Positions 52,157 through 60,507 of a stretch of 64,000 nt of DNA are shown here, one piece after another. The translations under genes were made by a program, and so were the position numbers. A model generated the notes under the pieces. That model was given only the letters and a program-made list of their open reading frames with translations, had not been told where the DNA came from and did not search any database. Each line of letters begins with the position of its first letter. Position 1 is the stretch's first letter. Source of the DNA: Alphaproteobacteria bacterium (GTDB taxonomy: Bacteria; Pseudomonadota; Alphaproteobacteria; Rhodobacterales; Rhodobacteraceae); assembly GCA_030431485.1 (NCBI GenBank), contig JAUIIR010000003.1, positions 62,001 to 126,000 on the forward strand. Reading direction: 5' to 3'.

Positions 52157-53335
52157 CTATTGCAGGTCGCTGAATGCCGCTTGCAGCCGTTTGGCTGCTT
52201 CTTCGACACGGTAGCTCTGAGTGGCGAGGTTGAATCGGAGGAAGGTTTCGCCGCCGGGGCCAAACTCAGGGCCAGGACTGGGCGCAATGCGGGCATCTTT
52301 GCGCACGCGGCGGCTGATTTCGTCGAAATCCATGCCGGTGCCCGAAAAGTCGACCCACGCGAGATAGGTTGAGGCCAAGGGCAGGGATCGCACCCCGGGG
52401 ATCGCATTGATCGCACCGTCAAAGATGCGGCGGTTTTCGATCAGGTGTTCGATCTGTGCATCGACCCATTCCGCGCCTTCAGGCGTGTAGGCTGCTGTCA
52501 CCATCTCAAGGCCCATGCGGTTTGGAGAATAATCCAGAGACCGCAGCCGCTGTGCCATTGCTTCGCGCAGTTTAGCGTCGGGAATGATAATGTTCCCAAT
52601 CTTTAGCCCCGCGATGTTAAAGGTTTTGGAAGATGCCGTAAGGATCACCGACCGGTCCCGCGCATCAGGGGCGGCAACGTCGTAGGGGACGAAAGTGTTT
52701 CCCGGATAGATAAAGTCATGATGAATCTCGTCGGCCACAACGATCAGATTGTTCCGCTGTGCGAACGCAGCCACCTCGCGCAATTCTTCCGCGCTCCAGA
52801 TTCGCCCAGACGGGTTTTGCGGTGAGCAAAAGATCAGAAGCTTTTCGCTGCCATCAAGCCGCGCCTCGGCATCTTCGAAATCAATGTGATAGGTGTCGCC
52901 TTCCCGTTTCAGAGGACATTGCACGGGTACGCGTCCGGCTTTGCGGATCTTGAACTCAAATTCGTGATAGACCGGGTTGAAGGTGACAATCCGATCCCCC
53001 GGTTCGGTCCAGACGTCGATACACAGCGCGATCGCATTGCCCAGTCCTTGCGTTGTGAGAATCCAGTCGCCGTCGATGTCCCAGCCATGTCTGTTCTTCA
53101 TCCACCACTGGATCGCCGCATGGTACTGGGTGTTGTCCGTCCAATATCCAAACACGCCATGATCGACAGCTTTCTGCATTGCCCTGAGCACACACGGTGC
53201 TGTGGGATAATCGCTGTCTGCTGTCCACATCGCGATTCCATCCCCGCTTGGCACGTCAAATTTGCTTTCCAGCATGTCCCACTTTGAACTGTGCTGTCCG
53301 CGCCGGTCGTTGGGGACGTTGAAAAGATCGCGCAT
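52157..53335 (-). CDS. MalY/PatB-type aminotransferase, probable cystathionine beta-lyase
   Basis: A 392-residue fold-type I PLP enzyme. The PLP Lys is K237 in TASSKTFNIAGLK, with CSPQNPSGRIWS and ADEIHHDFIYPG as in MalY/PatB proteins, which cleave cystathionine or cysteine conjugates. MWTADSDYPTAP at the start matches the family MWVADMDF position, with a Ser-Asp in place of Met-Asp. GGAG precedes this ATG. It ends two bases from the convergent TRIC gene. Confidence 0.85.
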   Translation of the reverse strand: MRDLFNVPNDRRGQHSSKWDMLESKFDVPSGDGIAMWTADSDYPTAPCVLRAMQKAVDHGVFGYWTDNTQYHAAIQWWMKNRHGWDIDGDWILTTQGLGNAIALCIDVWTEPGDRIVTFNPVYHEFEFKIRKAGRVPVQCPLKREGDTYHIDFEDAEARLDGSEKLLIFCSPQNPSGRIWSAEELREVAAFAQRNNLIVVADEIHHDFIYPGNTFVPYDVAAPDARDRSVILTASSKTFNIAGLKIGNIIIPDAKLREAMAQRLRSLDYSPNRMGLEMVTAAYTPEGAEWVDAQIEHLIENRRIFDGAINAIPGVRSLPLASTYLAWVDFSGTGMDFDEISRRVRKDARIAPSPGPEFGPGGETFLRFNLATQSYRVEEAAKRLQAAFSDLQ

Positions 53336-53444
53336 GTGGGTCTCCATCTGCTCATTGCTGTTGGGGCCGGACGCTACTCCAGTGAATGTCAGGCGCAAGC
53401 CCCCGTCTATTGCCCTTGCGTGTTGGATTAACTAGATCACTGGC

Positions 53445-53963
53445 ATGAAACTGCCGATCCTCATCCACCCGGACCCGCGTCTGAAAAAGGTCTGTGACCC
53501 CGTACCCGATTTGTCGGACGATTTGCGCACGCTGGCCAAGGACATGCTGGAAACCATGTACGACGCGCCGGGCATTGGTTTGGCCGCGCCGCAGGTGGGG
53601 GTGCTGTCCCGGCTGATCGTTCTGGATTGCATCAAGGACGAGGAATCGACCCCACGTCCGCTGATCATGTTCAACCCCGAGATTCTGGCCTCCTCGGATG
53701 ATCTGAACGTCTACGAAGAAGGCTGCTTGTCGATTCCTGATCAATTCGCTGATGTGACCCGCCCCGAAGCGGTCAAGGTCGCGTGGATCGACGAAAATGG
53801 AAATCCGAAGGAAGAAGAGTTTGACGGGCTCTGGGCGACCTGTGTGCAACACGAGATCGACCACCTGAACGGAAAGCTCTTCATCGACTATCTCAAACCG
53901 CTCAAGCGGCAGATGATCACCCGCAAGATGGTCAAGCTCAAGCGCGAGATGGCGCGGGCATGA
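53445..53963 (+). CDS. def: Peptide deformylase
   Basis: A 172-residue metalloenzyme that removes the N-formyl group from new proteins. All three family motifs are intact: GIGLAAPQVG (43-52), EEGCLSIP with metal ligand C94, and HEIDH with H136, E137 and H140. Its stop overlaps the start of a second, degenerate deformylase by four bases; fmt follows. Confidence 0.96.
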   Translation: MKLPILIHPDPRLKKVCDPVPDLSDDLRTLAKDMLETMYDAPGIGLAAPQVGVLSRLIVLDCIKDEESTPRPLIMFNPEILASSDDLNVYEEGCLSIPDQFADVTRPEAVKVAWIDENGNPKEEEFDGLWATCVQHEIDHLNGKLFIDYLKPLKRQMITRKMVKLKREMARA

Positions 53964-54457
53964 GTGTACGGCGCTGCCTGCCGTGGCCGAATGCTTGTCT
54001 TCGTACCTCCGCTGAACCGGTCGAAGAAATCACTGATGAGGTCCGCGCGATCTGGGACGATATGATCGACACGATGGAGGCGATGCCCGGTGTAGGTCTT
54101 GCGGCGAACCAGATCGGCATCCTGAAACGTTTGGCCGTAGTAGACGCGTCAGACGACCGAGGACGTGCCGTGCGAATGGCAAATCCGGAAATTCTTCATG
54201 CCTCCGTCAAATTGCGGTCGCACGAAGAGGCAAGCCCAAACCTGCCCGGCGTCTTTGCCAAGATCGACCGCCCGCGCGCCGTGACCGTACGGTTCATGGG
54301 CGAGGAAGGTACGGTTCACGAACAGGATTTCGTCGGACTTTGGGCGACCTCGGTGCAGCACCAGATCGACCATTTAAACGGCAAGATGTATTTCGACCAT
54401 CTGAGCAAGACCAAACGCGACATGCTTTTGCGGCGGGCGAAAAAGCTGAAAGGCTAG
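53960..54457 (+). CDS. Peptide deformylase paralog lacking catalytic residues
   Basis: A 165-residue deformylase-fold protein. Motif 1 is GVGLAANQIG. Motif 2, EGCLS in active enzymes, reads EASPN here, so the metal-binding Cys is replaced by Ser (S92). Motif 3, HEIDH, reads HQIDH (H134, Q135, H138), so the general base Glu is replaced by Gln. The two His ligands and the hydrophobic core remain. Deformylation is therefore unlikely; a regulatory or formyl-peptide-binding role is inference. Coupled to def by ATGA and three bases from fmt. Confidence 0.85.
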   Translation: MSVRRCLPWPNACLRTSAEPVEEITDEVRAIWDDMIDTMEAMPGVGLAANQIGILKRLAVVDASDDRGRAVRMANPEILHASVKLRSHEEASPNLPGVFAKIDRPRAVTVRFMGEEGTVHEQDFVGLWATSVQHQIDHLNGKMYFDHLSKTKRDMLLRRAKKLKG

Positions 54458-54460
54458 GAC

Positions 54461-55372
54461 ATGCGGATCATCTTCATGGGAACGCCCGATTTCTCGGTTC
54501 CGGTGCTGGATGCGCTGGTCGAGGCCGGGCACGAGATCGCTGCCGTCTACTGTCAACCGCCGCGTCCTGCTGGGCGGGGTAAAAAAGACCGCCCTACACC
54601 CGTGCATGCGCGGGCCGAGGCGCTGGGCCTGGAGGTGCGGCATCCGACATCACTGCGCAATGACGAGGCGCAACAAGACTTTGCAGCGCTGAACGCCGAG
54701 ATCGCGGTTGTGGTTGCTTATGGGCTGATTCTACCGCAGGCGGTGCTGGACGCGCCCAAGCTTGGCTGCCTGAACATCCACGCCTCGCTTTTACCGCGCT
54801 GGCGTGGAGCGGCGCCTATTCATCGCGCGATCATGGCTGGCGATGCCGAGACGGGGATCTGTATCATGCAGATGGAGGCGGGGCTTGATACCGGACCGGT
54901 TCTGCTACGCAAGACAACGAGAATTGGCGCGACTGAAACCACAGGTCAATTGCATGATCGGTTGAGCGATATGGGGTCTGCCCTGATCGTGCAGGCGCTT
55001 GACCATTTGGATGACCTTACTCCGAAGCCGCAGCCCGATGAGGGTGCTACCTATGCTGAAAAGATCAACAAGTCAGAGGCGCGGATTGACTGGACACGAC
55101 CTTCGGTTGATGTGGACCGCCAGATCCGGGGGTTGTCGCCGTTCCCGGGCGCATGGACGATGATTGGCAAGGAGCGTGTCAAGCTTCTGGGCAGCCAACT
55201 GTCTGATCAAGCCGGTCCAAGCGGTGCAGCGCTTGACGATGTCTTCACCATTGCTTGTGGAGTGGGAGCGGTTACCATCACTCGGGCACAGCGTGCTGGC
55301 AAAGGAGCGCAGGATACCGTGACGTTTTTGCGCGGCATGCCGGTTCCAAAAGGAACACTTTTGGGAGAATAG
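54461..55372 (+). CDS. fmt: Methionyl-tRNA formyltransferase
   Basis: A 303-residue enzyme that formylates initiator methionyl-tRNA. The N-terminal formyltransferase domain (about 1-190) has [49 protein letters not shown] and GLDTGPVLL; the C-terminal OB-like domain follows. Operon with def and def2. The two small membrane protein genes follow within three bases. Confidence 0.95.
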   Translation: MRIIFMGTPDFSVPVLDALVEAGHEIAAVYCQPPRPAGRGKKDRPTPVHARAEALGLEVRHPTSLRNDEAQQDFAALNAEIAVVVAYGLILPQAVLDAPKLGCLNIHASLLPRWRGAAPIHRAIMAGDAETGICIMQMEAGLDTGPVLLRKTTRIGATETTGQLHDRLSDMGSALIVQALDHLDDLTPKPQPDEGATYAEKINKSEARIDWTRPSVDVDRQIRGLSPFPGAWTMIGKERVKLLGSQLSDQAGPSGAALDDVFTIACGVGAVTITRAQRAGKGAQDTVTFLRGMPVPKGTLLGE

Positions 55373-55374
55373 AC

Positions 55375-55635
55375 ATGTTCATGATATTGATGGGAACCGT
55401 CGTTATCGCGGGGATCGTCGGGTATGTCTCGGAAAAGACAGGCTTTACCAATAACGGCATCGTTCCCAGCATTATCATCTGTGTCGGTGGTGCATTTCTT
55501 GCCTATTTCGTGCGGATCATGTTCGGCATCGGATTTAGCTCTCCGGGTTTGAACGCGATTGTGTCGTCGCTTGGTGCGCTCATCATTGTTCCGACCCACT
55601 GGCGGGCGTCCGTCCGCGATCGTCGGCGGAGGTAG
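55375..55635 (+). CDS. Small membrane protein, GlsB/YeaQ/YmgE-like
   Basis: An 86-residue protein with three hydrophobic helices and Gly-rich segments: VVIAGIVGYVSEKTGFTNN, SIIICVGGAFLAYFVRIMFGIGF (in parts) and AIVSSLGALIIVP. It resembles GlsB/YeaQ/YmgE proteins linked to envelope stress in other bacteria. The ATG has GGGAG upstream and lies two bases after fmt. Confidence 0.72.
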   Translation: MFMILMGTVVIAGIVGYVSEKTGFTNNGIVPSIIICVGGAFLAYFVRIMFGIGFSSPGLNAIVSSLGALIIVPTHWRASVRDRRRR

Positions 55636-55638
55636 CCT

Positions 55639-55872
55639 ATGCACATCGTCTTCCTACTGATCATCGGCGCCGCCGCAGGATTTCTTGCAACCCGGTTCAT
55701 GCGGGTGGAAATGAGCACGCTCGCCACAGTCATGGTTGGTGTCGCGGGCGCGCTAATTGGCGGGCTTGTTATTCGATTTCTCATGGCTGCGACTGGCGCG
55801 CTGGTGGGCCTTGTCGGCGCAGTTCTTGGAGCAATGGTGGTGATCTGGGTCGTTCAGAGACTGCGCAACTGA
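55639..55872 (+). CDS. Small membrane protein, GlsB/YeaQ/YmgE-like, second copy
   Basis: A 77-residue hydrophobic protein with Gly-rich helices: VFLLIIGAAAGFLATRFMRVEM, LATVMVGVAGALIGGLV and GALVGLVGAVLGAMVVIWVV (each a part). The IIGAAAGFLA and GALIGG blocks are typical of the GlsB/YeaQ family. It starts three bases after the stop of the previous small protein and ends the def-fmt unit. Confidence 0.72.
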   Translation: MHIVFLLIIGAAAGFLATRFMRVEMSTLATVMVGVAGALIGGLVIRFLMAATGALVGLVGAVLGAMVVIWVVQRLRN

Positions 55873-55882
55873 CCCGACGCGT

Positions 55883-56740
55883 CTAGCGCATGATCAGGAT
55901 GGGCACGCGGCAGGAGCGGATCATTTCCGTTGTTGTGGATCCGATGATAAAGCTGCGGACACGGCTGTGGCCATATGCACCCATAATCAGAATGTCGTGA
56001 GGACCCTGATCTGCAATCTGGGCGAGTACTTTTTCGGGCTCTCCACTTTGCACCACGGTCTTTGCGTCAAAGCCACCCGCTTTCAGCGTCGCGATCGCAT
56101 CGGACAACGACTTTTGAATGGCAGGTGTTTCCTTGCCTGCGAACACCAATGTCACAGACAGACCAGCGAAGATCGGGCTGCGGGCGATATAGTCGATAGC
56201 TTTCAATGAGGACGGCCCGCCGTCAAAGGCAACAAGCACCGATGTGATTGGCTTAAAGGCGCGGTTTGCGATGAACACCGGTTTGTGGCTTGCGCGGACG
56301 ATGCGTTCAAGGTTGGAGCCAAGATGTTCCATCGCCAATCCGGCGGCCTCGCCGCGTTTGCCGATCACGATCATGTCGCCGGTTTCTTCCTTGGCGGTGA
56401 TTGTTTCGACCAGATCACCCTGACGCAAACGCGTCTCTACGATTATGTCGTTGTCTTTTTGAATGATGGCTTTTGCATCTTCGAGAATGGCGCGCCCGTG
56501 TTCGTGGGCAAGTCTGGCGCGGGTTGCGTCCAGTTCGGACAACTGCTCAAGCAAGGCTGATCGCGCGCCAAGTCGGATTGCTCCTGAGAGGTCCTGCTTC
56601 TCGACCGCATCCCGGCGGCCCATCACATGATAGACCTTGACCTTCCAGATGTTCCGATCAGCAAGCCAAGCTGCATGATGGCAAACGCTTTCGGCATAAG
56701 CCGAGGCGTCCACAAGAGCGATGAGAGTATTGGTGGTCAT
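55883..56740 (-). CDS. Universal stress protein with two UspA domains
   Basis: A 285-residue protein with two UspA-type Rossmann-like domains. The first (about 1-145) ends GDMIVIGKRGEAAGLAMEHLGSNLERIVR in parts; the second (about 155-285) opens ITSVLVAFDGGPSSLKAIDY and ends ILIMGAYGHSRVRSFIIGSTTTEMIR in parts. The ATP-binding pattern G-x2-G-x9-G-S/T is present in the second (GAYGHSRVRSFIIGSTT). It follows the SulP gene by 16 bases on the same strand. Confidence 0.87.
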   Translation of the reverse strand: MTTNTLIALVDASAYAESVCHHAAWLADRNIWKVKVYHVMGRRDAVEKQDLSGAIRLGARSALLEQLSELDATRARLAHEHGRAILEDAKAIIQKDNDIIVETRLRQGDLVETITAKEETGDMIVIGKRGEAAGLAMEHLGSNLERIVRASHKPVFIANRAFKPITSVLVAFDGGPSSLKAIDYIARSPIFAGLSVTLVFAGKETPAIQKSLSDAIATLKAGGFDAKTVVQSGEPEKVLAQIADQGPHDILIMGAYGHSRVRSFIIGSTTTEMIRSCRVPILIMR

Positions 56741-56756
56741 TGTCAGGTCAGCCTCC

Positions 56757-58247
56757 CTAGTGGCCCAGCAGTTCGTTCATGGCGCCGGGCTTGTCATGTA
56801 CGGCCAGCCGGTCGACTATGGTTTCCGAGGCTTCGTTCAGGCCGATGAGGTCCACCTCTGCCCCCTCCCTGCGGAATTTGAGCACAGCCATGTCCAGCGC
56901 CGCAACCGACGAGATGTCCCAGATATGGGCGCAGCTAAGATCAATCGTCACCTTCTCCGGAGCTTCCTTGAAGTCAAACGCCTTCATAAAGTCCTCGGAC
57001 GACGCAAAGAAGAGCTGACCTTCGATTGTGTAGGTTCGGTGATTGCCATCCGGGGTGATGGACGTCCGTACACGGAACAGCTGCGAAATCTTCCAGGCAA
57101 AGAAGATGCCCGACAAGAGCACACCGACCAAAACCCCAATGGCAAGATTGTGGGTGTAGATGACGAAAAACACTGTCGCCAGCATCACGATAGAGGAAGA
57201 CTTTGGGTGGTCGCGCAGGTTTTTGATCGACGACCAGGAAAACGTGCCGATGGACACCATGATCATGATCGCGACCAGTGCCGCCATTGGGATAATCGCG
57301 ACGATATCGCCGAGAGCGACCACAAGGATCAGAAGGAACAGACCGGCCACAAAGCTGGACAAACGCCCGCGACCGCCGGATTTCACATTGATAATTGATT
57401 GCCCGATCATCGCGCATCCGGCCATTCCGCCGATGAAGCCGGTTGCTGTGTTGGCAAGACCCTGGCCGATGCACTCCTGATTGCGACTCGACGAGGTGTC
57501 GGTCAGATCATCGACAATCTGCTGCGTCATCAGACTTTCCAGCAGGCCCACCACGGCCACCGCGACGGAGTAGGGGAAGATGATCTGTAGCGTTTCAAAG
57601 GTCAGCGGAATGTCAGGAATCAGGAACACAGGCAGCGTGTCGGGCAATTCGCCCATATCGCCGACAGTACGTACATCCCAACCCATGACAACAACCAGAA
57701 TCGTCAAAACGATGATGGTCACCAGCGGCGATGGGACGGCTTTTGTCAGCATTGGAAACAGGTAAATAATCAACAACCCTACAGCCACCAGCCCATAGGT
57801 GAGCAATGGCACGCGGCTTGGGTCGAGTTCGGGAAGCTGTGCCATGAAAATCAAGATGGCCAAGGCATTTACAAATCCCGTCATCACCGATTTCGACACA
57901 AATCGCATGACGTAGCCAAGCTTCAGCAAACCAGCTCCGATTTGCAAAAGCCCAGCAAGGACCGTTGCTGCGAGCAGATATTGCAGCCCGTAGTCTTTCA
58001 CGAGCGTTACCATAAGCACGGCAGTCGCGGCCGTGGCAGCCGAAATCATGCCAGGTCGGCCGCCCGTAATGGCCGTGATGACAGCAATCGAGAAAGACGC
58101 ATACAATCCCACTTTGGGATCGACACCGGCAATGATCGAGAACGCGATGGCTTCGGGGATCAGCGCCAGTGCCACGACGAGCCCGGACAAGAGGTCGCCG
58201 CGAATATTGTGGACCCATTGATGTTTATACTGTGCAAGTGAGATCAT
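56757..58247 (-). CDS. SulP family anion transporter with STAS domain
   Basis: About 496 residues from the chosen ATG. The membrane domain has SulP hallmarks: [35 protein letters not shown] (in parts), [15 protein letters not shown] and the later [20 protein letters not shown] short STAS domain (about 400-496, with [21 protein letters not shown]) closes it. SulP proteins carry sulfate, bicarbonate or other anions. I start it at [10 protein letters not shown]; the frame is open 53 codons upstream, without family support, and this ATG has a weak ribosome binding site. Confidence 0.85.
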   Translation of the reverse strand: MISLAQYKHQWVHNIRGDLLSGLVVALALIPEAIAFSIIAGVDPKVGLYASFSIAVITAITGGRPGMISAATAATAVLMVTLVKDYGLQYLLAATVLAGLLQIGAGLLKLGYVMRFVSKSVMTGFVNALAILIFMAQLPELDPSRVPLLTYGLVAVGLLIIYLFPMLTKAVPSPLVTIIVLTILVVVMGWDVRTVGDMGELPDTLPVFLIPDIPLTFETLQIIFPYSVAVAVVGLLESLMTQQIVDDLTDTSSSRNQECIGQGLANTATGFIGGMAGCAMIGQSIINVKSGGRGRLSSFVAGLFLLILVVALGDIVAIIPMAALVAIMIMVSIGTFSWSSIKNLRDHPKSSSIVMLATVFFVIYTHNLAIGVLVGVLLSGIFFAWKISQLFRVRTSITPDGNHRTYTIEGQLFFASSEDFMKAFDFKEAPEKVTIDLSCAHIWDISSVAALDMAVLKFRREGAEVDLIGLNEASETIVDRLAVHDKPGAMNELLGH

Positions 58248-58597
58248 GAATGATTTTGCCCGTAGGCCGCGCGGCACGCGTGCGGTCTTTGTCGTCTGTG
58301 CGGTTCCGTGGGGTACCTTGGGAAGGCCATCCCATATGGCCGACGAGAGCTTCGCTCGCCTGAATCCCAGCTCCTCTATCCCGGAGTCGTCAGGAAGCCA
58401 AGGCATTGCCAGTTTTCGTCATCTTAAGACAGCTGTTTTTACGCCCGGTGCACGATCTTTGGTCTGTCGAAAGCTCTTGTACCGCAGCAGCTGCGGTTTG
58501 TGTGCGTTTTTCGGGAACAATCTGCGCGGCACTAAGCGTTTTGTGTATGGGCGCAGAGAACTATGTTCGCGTTCAACGCAGAATGAAGGAGGAACGG
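58248..58597. other. Divergent promoter region between sulP and the hydroquinone reductase gene
   Basis: This 350-base gap separates divergent genes. The flanking frames run into it on both strands but have no family match. It holds the short palindrome CCGCAG-cag-CTGCGG (58492-58506), a possible regulator site. The hydroquinone reductase ribosome binding site AAGGAGG is at 58586-58592. I see no RNA gene. Confidence 0.6.
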
Positions 58598-59587
58598 ATG
58601 GGTTTGCTTGTTGATGGCGTTTGGAAGGACCAATGGTTCGACACCAAGAGCACGGGTGGCGCGTTCAAGCGCAGTACATCCAAATATCGCAATTGGATTA
58701 CGGCAGATGGCAGCGCCGGACCCGAGGGAGAAGGTGGCTTCGCGGCTGAATCCGGACGATATCACTTGTATGTCAGTTTCGCCTGTCCTTGGGCGCATCG
58801 CACCCTGATCTTTCGTTCGATCAAAGGGTTAACCGATCACATCGGTGTCTCTGTGGTGCACCCTGATATGTTGGGTGAGGGCTGGAGTTTTGACACCGAT
58901 TTCCCCGGCGCCACCGGTGACTCGTTGTACGATCTCCCGTTTGCTCGGGACATCTATCTCAAGGCAGACCCCAATGCGTCGGGCCGCGTCACCGTGCCAA
59001 TCCTGTGGGACAAAGATCGCGAAACCATCGTTTCAAACGAAAGCTCCGAGATTATTCGCATGTTCAACTCGGCTTTCAACAAGATCACCGGTAACTCAGA
59101 CGACTACTGGCCGGAACTGCTACGCGACGAGATCGAAGTGGTTAATGACCGCGTCTATGACACCGTGAATAACGGTGTCTACAAGTCGGGATTTGCGACC
59201 ACGCAAGAGGCCTATGATGCCGCCGTGGCGCCGCTGTTTGACAGCCTCGACTGGTTGGAAGCTCGTCTGTCAAAGCAGCGCTATTTGGTTGGCAATCAGA
59301 TCACCGAAGCGGATTGGCGTCTTTTCACGACTTTGGTCCGGTTCGACTCGGTCTATCATCTGCATTTCAAATGTAATCGCCGCCGGATTATCGACTATCC
59401 GAACTTGTGGGCGTACACGCGTGAGCTGTTTCAGTATCCCGGAGTTTCGGAGACCGTCAATTTCGACCACATCGTGCGGCACTATCACTACAGCCACGAA
59501 ACCATCAATCCACATCGGATTATTCCGATCAATCCAGTTCTCGATTTCAACGCACCACACCACCGAGCGCACTTGGCCGCGGCCTAA
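58598..59587 (+). CDS. Glutathionyl-hydroquinone reductase (Xi-class glutathione transferase)
   Basis: A 329-residue enzyme that removes glutathione from glutathionyl-hydroquinones. The catalytic Cys is C63 in the Xi-class motif FACPWAHR, after MGLLVDGVWKDQWFDTKSTGG (in parts). The C-terminal domain has the family YVSRF-like YHLHFKCNRRRI and DHIVRHYHYSHETINPHRIIP in parts. The ATG has AAGGAGG just upstream. Its stop overlaps the convergent receiver gene by four bases. YqjG of E. coli is the best known relative. Confidence 0.9.
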   Translation: MGLLVDGVWKDQWFDTKSTGGAFKRSTSKYRNWITADGSAGPEGEGGFAAESGRYHLYVSFACPWAHRTLIFRSIKGLTDHIGVSVVHPDMLGEGWSFDTDFPGATGDSLYDLPFARDIYLKADPNASGRVTVPILWDKDRETIVSNESSEIIRMFNSAFNKITGNSDDYWPELLRDEIEVVNDRVYDTVNNGVYKSGFATTQEAYDAAVAPLFDSLDWLEARLSKQRYLVGNQITEADWRLFTTLVRFDSVYHLHFKCNRRRIIDYPNLWAYTRELFQYPGVSETVNFDHIVRHYHYSHETINPHRIIPINPVLDFNAPHHRAHLAAA

Positions 59588-59946
59588 ACGGATTTCGCAT
59601 AATGCTCGACCATCGCGGCCAAGTCGTCAGGCTGGGTCGCGCTGGGCACAAATGCACAGGCGTTTGAACAGAGCTGGAAAATCGAGCCGTCTGAGAAGAA
59701 GCTTGTGTTCGTTACAAAAATCACACCTGCATCAGGGTGGCGGAAGCTGGCGTAGTCTGCCACCGCAAACGCGCTGCCGCCGTCCAAGACCACATCAAGA
59801 ATGATGATCGGATAAAACTGATCCTGCAGGAGATCGACAGCGCTGTCCTGATCGTGCACGACGTCAACAACATGCCCGTGCCGCTGCAGATGGCGCTGCC
59901 AAATATCGCCAAGTGTGGCGTTGTTTTGAACGATCAGCACATTCAT
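59584..59946 (-). CDS. Stand-alone receiver-domain protein, degenerate
   Basis: A 120-residue single receiver domain. The phospho-acceptor Asp is kept (D51 in IIILDVVLDGG) and the beta1 strand is VLIV, but the acidic pair that binds magnesium is replaced by Q7-N8-N9. The conserved Lys is also absent (FVPSATQPDDL region). It has no output domain. It may work without phosphorylation. The ATG chosen gives MNVLIVQNN; the frame is open seven codons more. Confidence 0.72.
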   Translation of the reverse strand: MNVLIVQNNATLGDIWQRHLQRHGHVVDVVHDQDSAVDLLQDQFYPIIILDVVLDGGSAFAVADYASFRHPDAGVIFVTNTSFFSDGSIFQLCSNACAFVPSATQPDDLAAMVEHYAKSV

Positions 59947-60105
59947 TGAGGACAACGGGGCTTTCAAATCTTTGAGCGCATTTCAGTAGAGTCATCTGTT
60001 ATTAGATAACAAAGGGTTAATTATTCAGTAAGGAATATGCAGAAGTCGTAAAGATAAGCGGAAGATGGCCGATCATTTTCCACTTTGTCGCAGGATACTA
60101 AGGCC

Positions 60106-60465
60106 TCAACGAGGTCGCGTCGGAAACCTGTCGCCAGCCTCTGTGATGACAATCAGCCGGTCGGTTTCGTCAAACACATATAGATCGCAGCGCGAGGCGC
60201 CGGTAACGAACTCAATGCAGATGGTGCTGTCCGTCATGACGGTGAAGTACCCGTACCCCGTACCTCCGTCGTTGGCGTAGGTGTAGGTATAACGTCCGTC
60301 TTCGTAAAATCGTGATTGCCCGTCGTCGTAAAACGTGATGGTCCCGCCCCGAAGCAAGGTGTCCAGCGCTTTCTGGTCCAACCGTTGATCGGTATCGCGG
60401 GGCACTGCTTGCTGCGCGCACAGGCTTATTGGAATCAGAGCAAAGGCGAGGACAAATCGGATCAT
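60106..60465 (-). CDS. Secreted protein of unknown function
   Basis: A 119-residue protein with a signal peptide (MIRFVLAFALIPISLCAQQA). The mature part is beta-rich, with many aromatic and Asp residues (TITFYDDGQSRFYEDGRYTYTYAN, in parts, and GYGYFTVMTDSTICIEF). The Cys in TICIEF and SRCDL may pair. It does not match a family I recognise. It lies between the receiver gene and smc on the same strand. Confidence 0.6.
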   Translation of the reverse strand: MIRFVLAFALIPISLCAQQAVPRDTDQRLDQKALDTLLRGGTITFYDDGQSRFYEDGRYTYTYANDGGTGYGYFTVMTDSTICIEFVTGASRCDLYVFDETDRLIVITEAGDRFPTRPR

Positions 60466-60507
60466 GGTTTGACCTTAATCGCAATGCCGTGAACCGCGTG
60501 GACACGA

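Noticed and set aside
58248..58406. N-terminal extension of the SulP protein by 53 codons
   Set aside because: SulP proteins normally start shortly before the first helix. The extension shows no conserved pattern, though the inner ATG has a weak ribosome binding site, so some doubt remains.
60017..60031. CtrA-like box TTAA-N7-GTAA upstream of the receiver gene
   Set aside because: One half-site departs from consensus, and the region is AT-rich, so chance occurrence is likely. Kept only as a remark.
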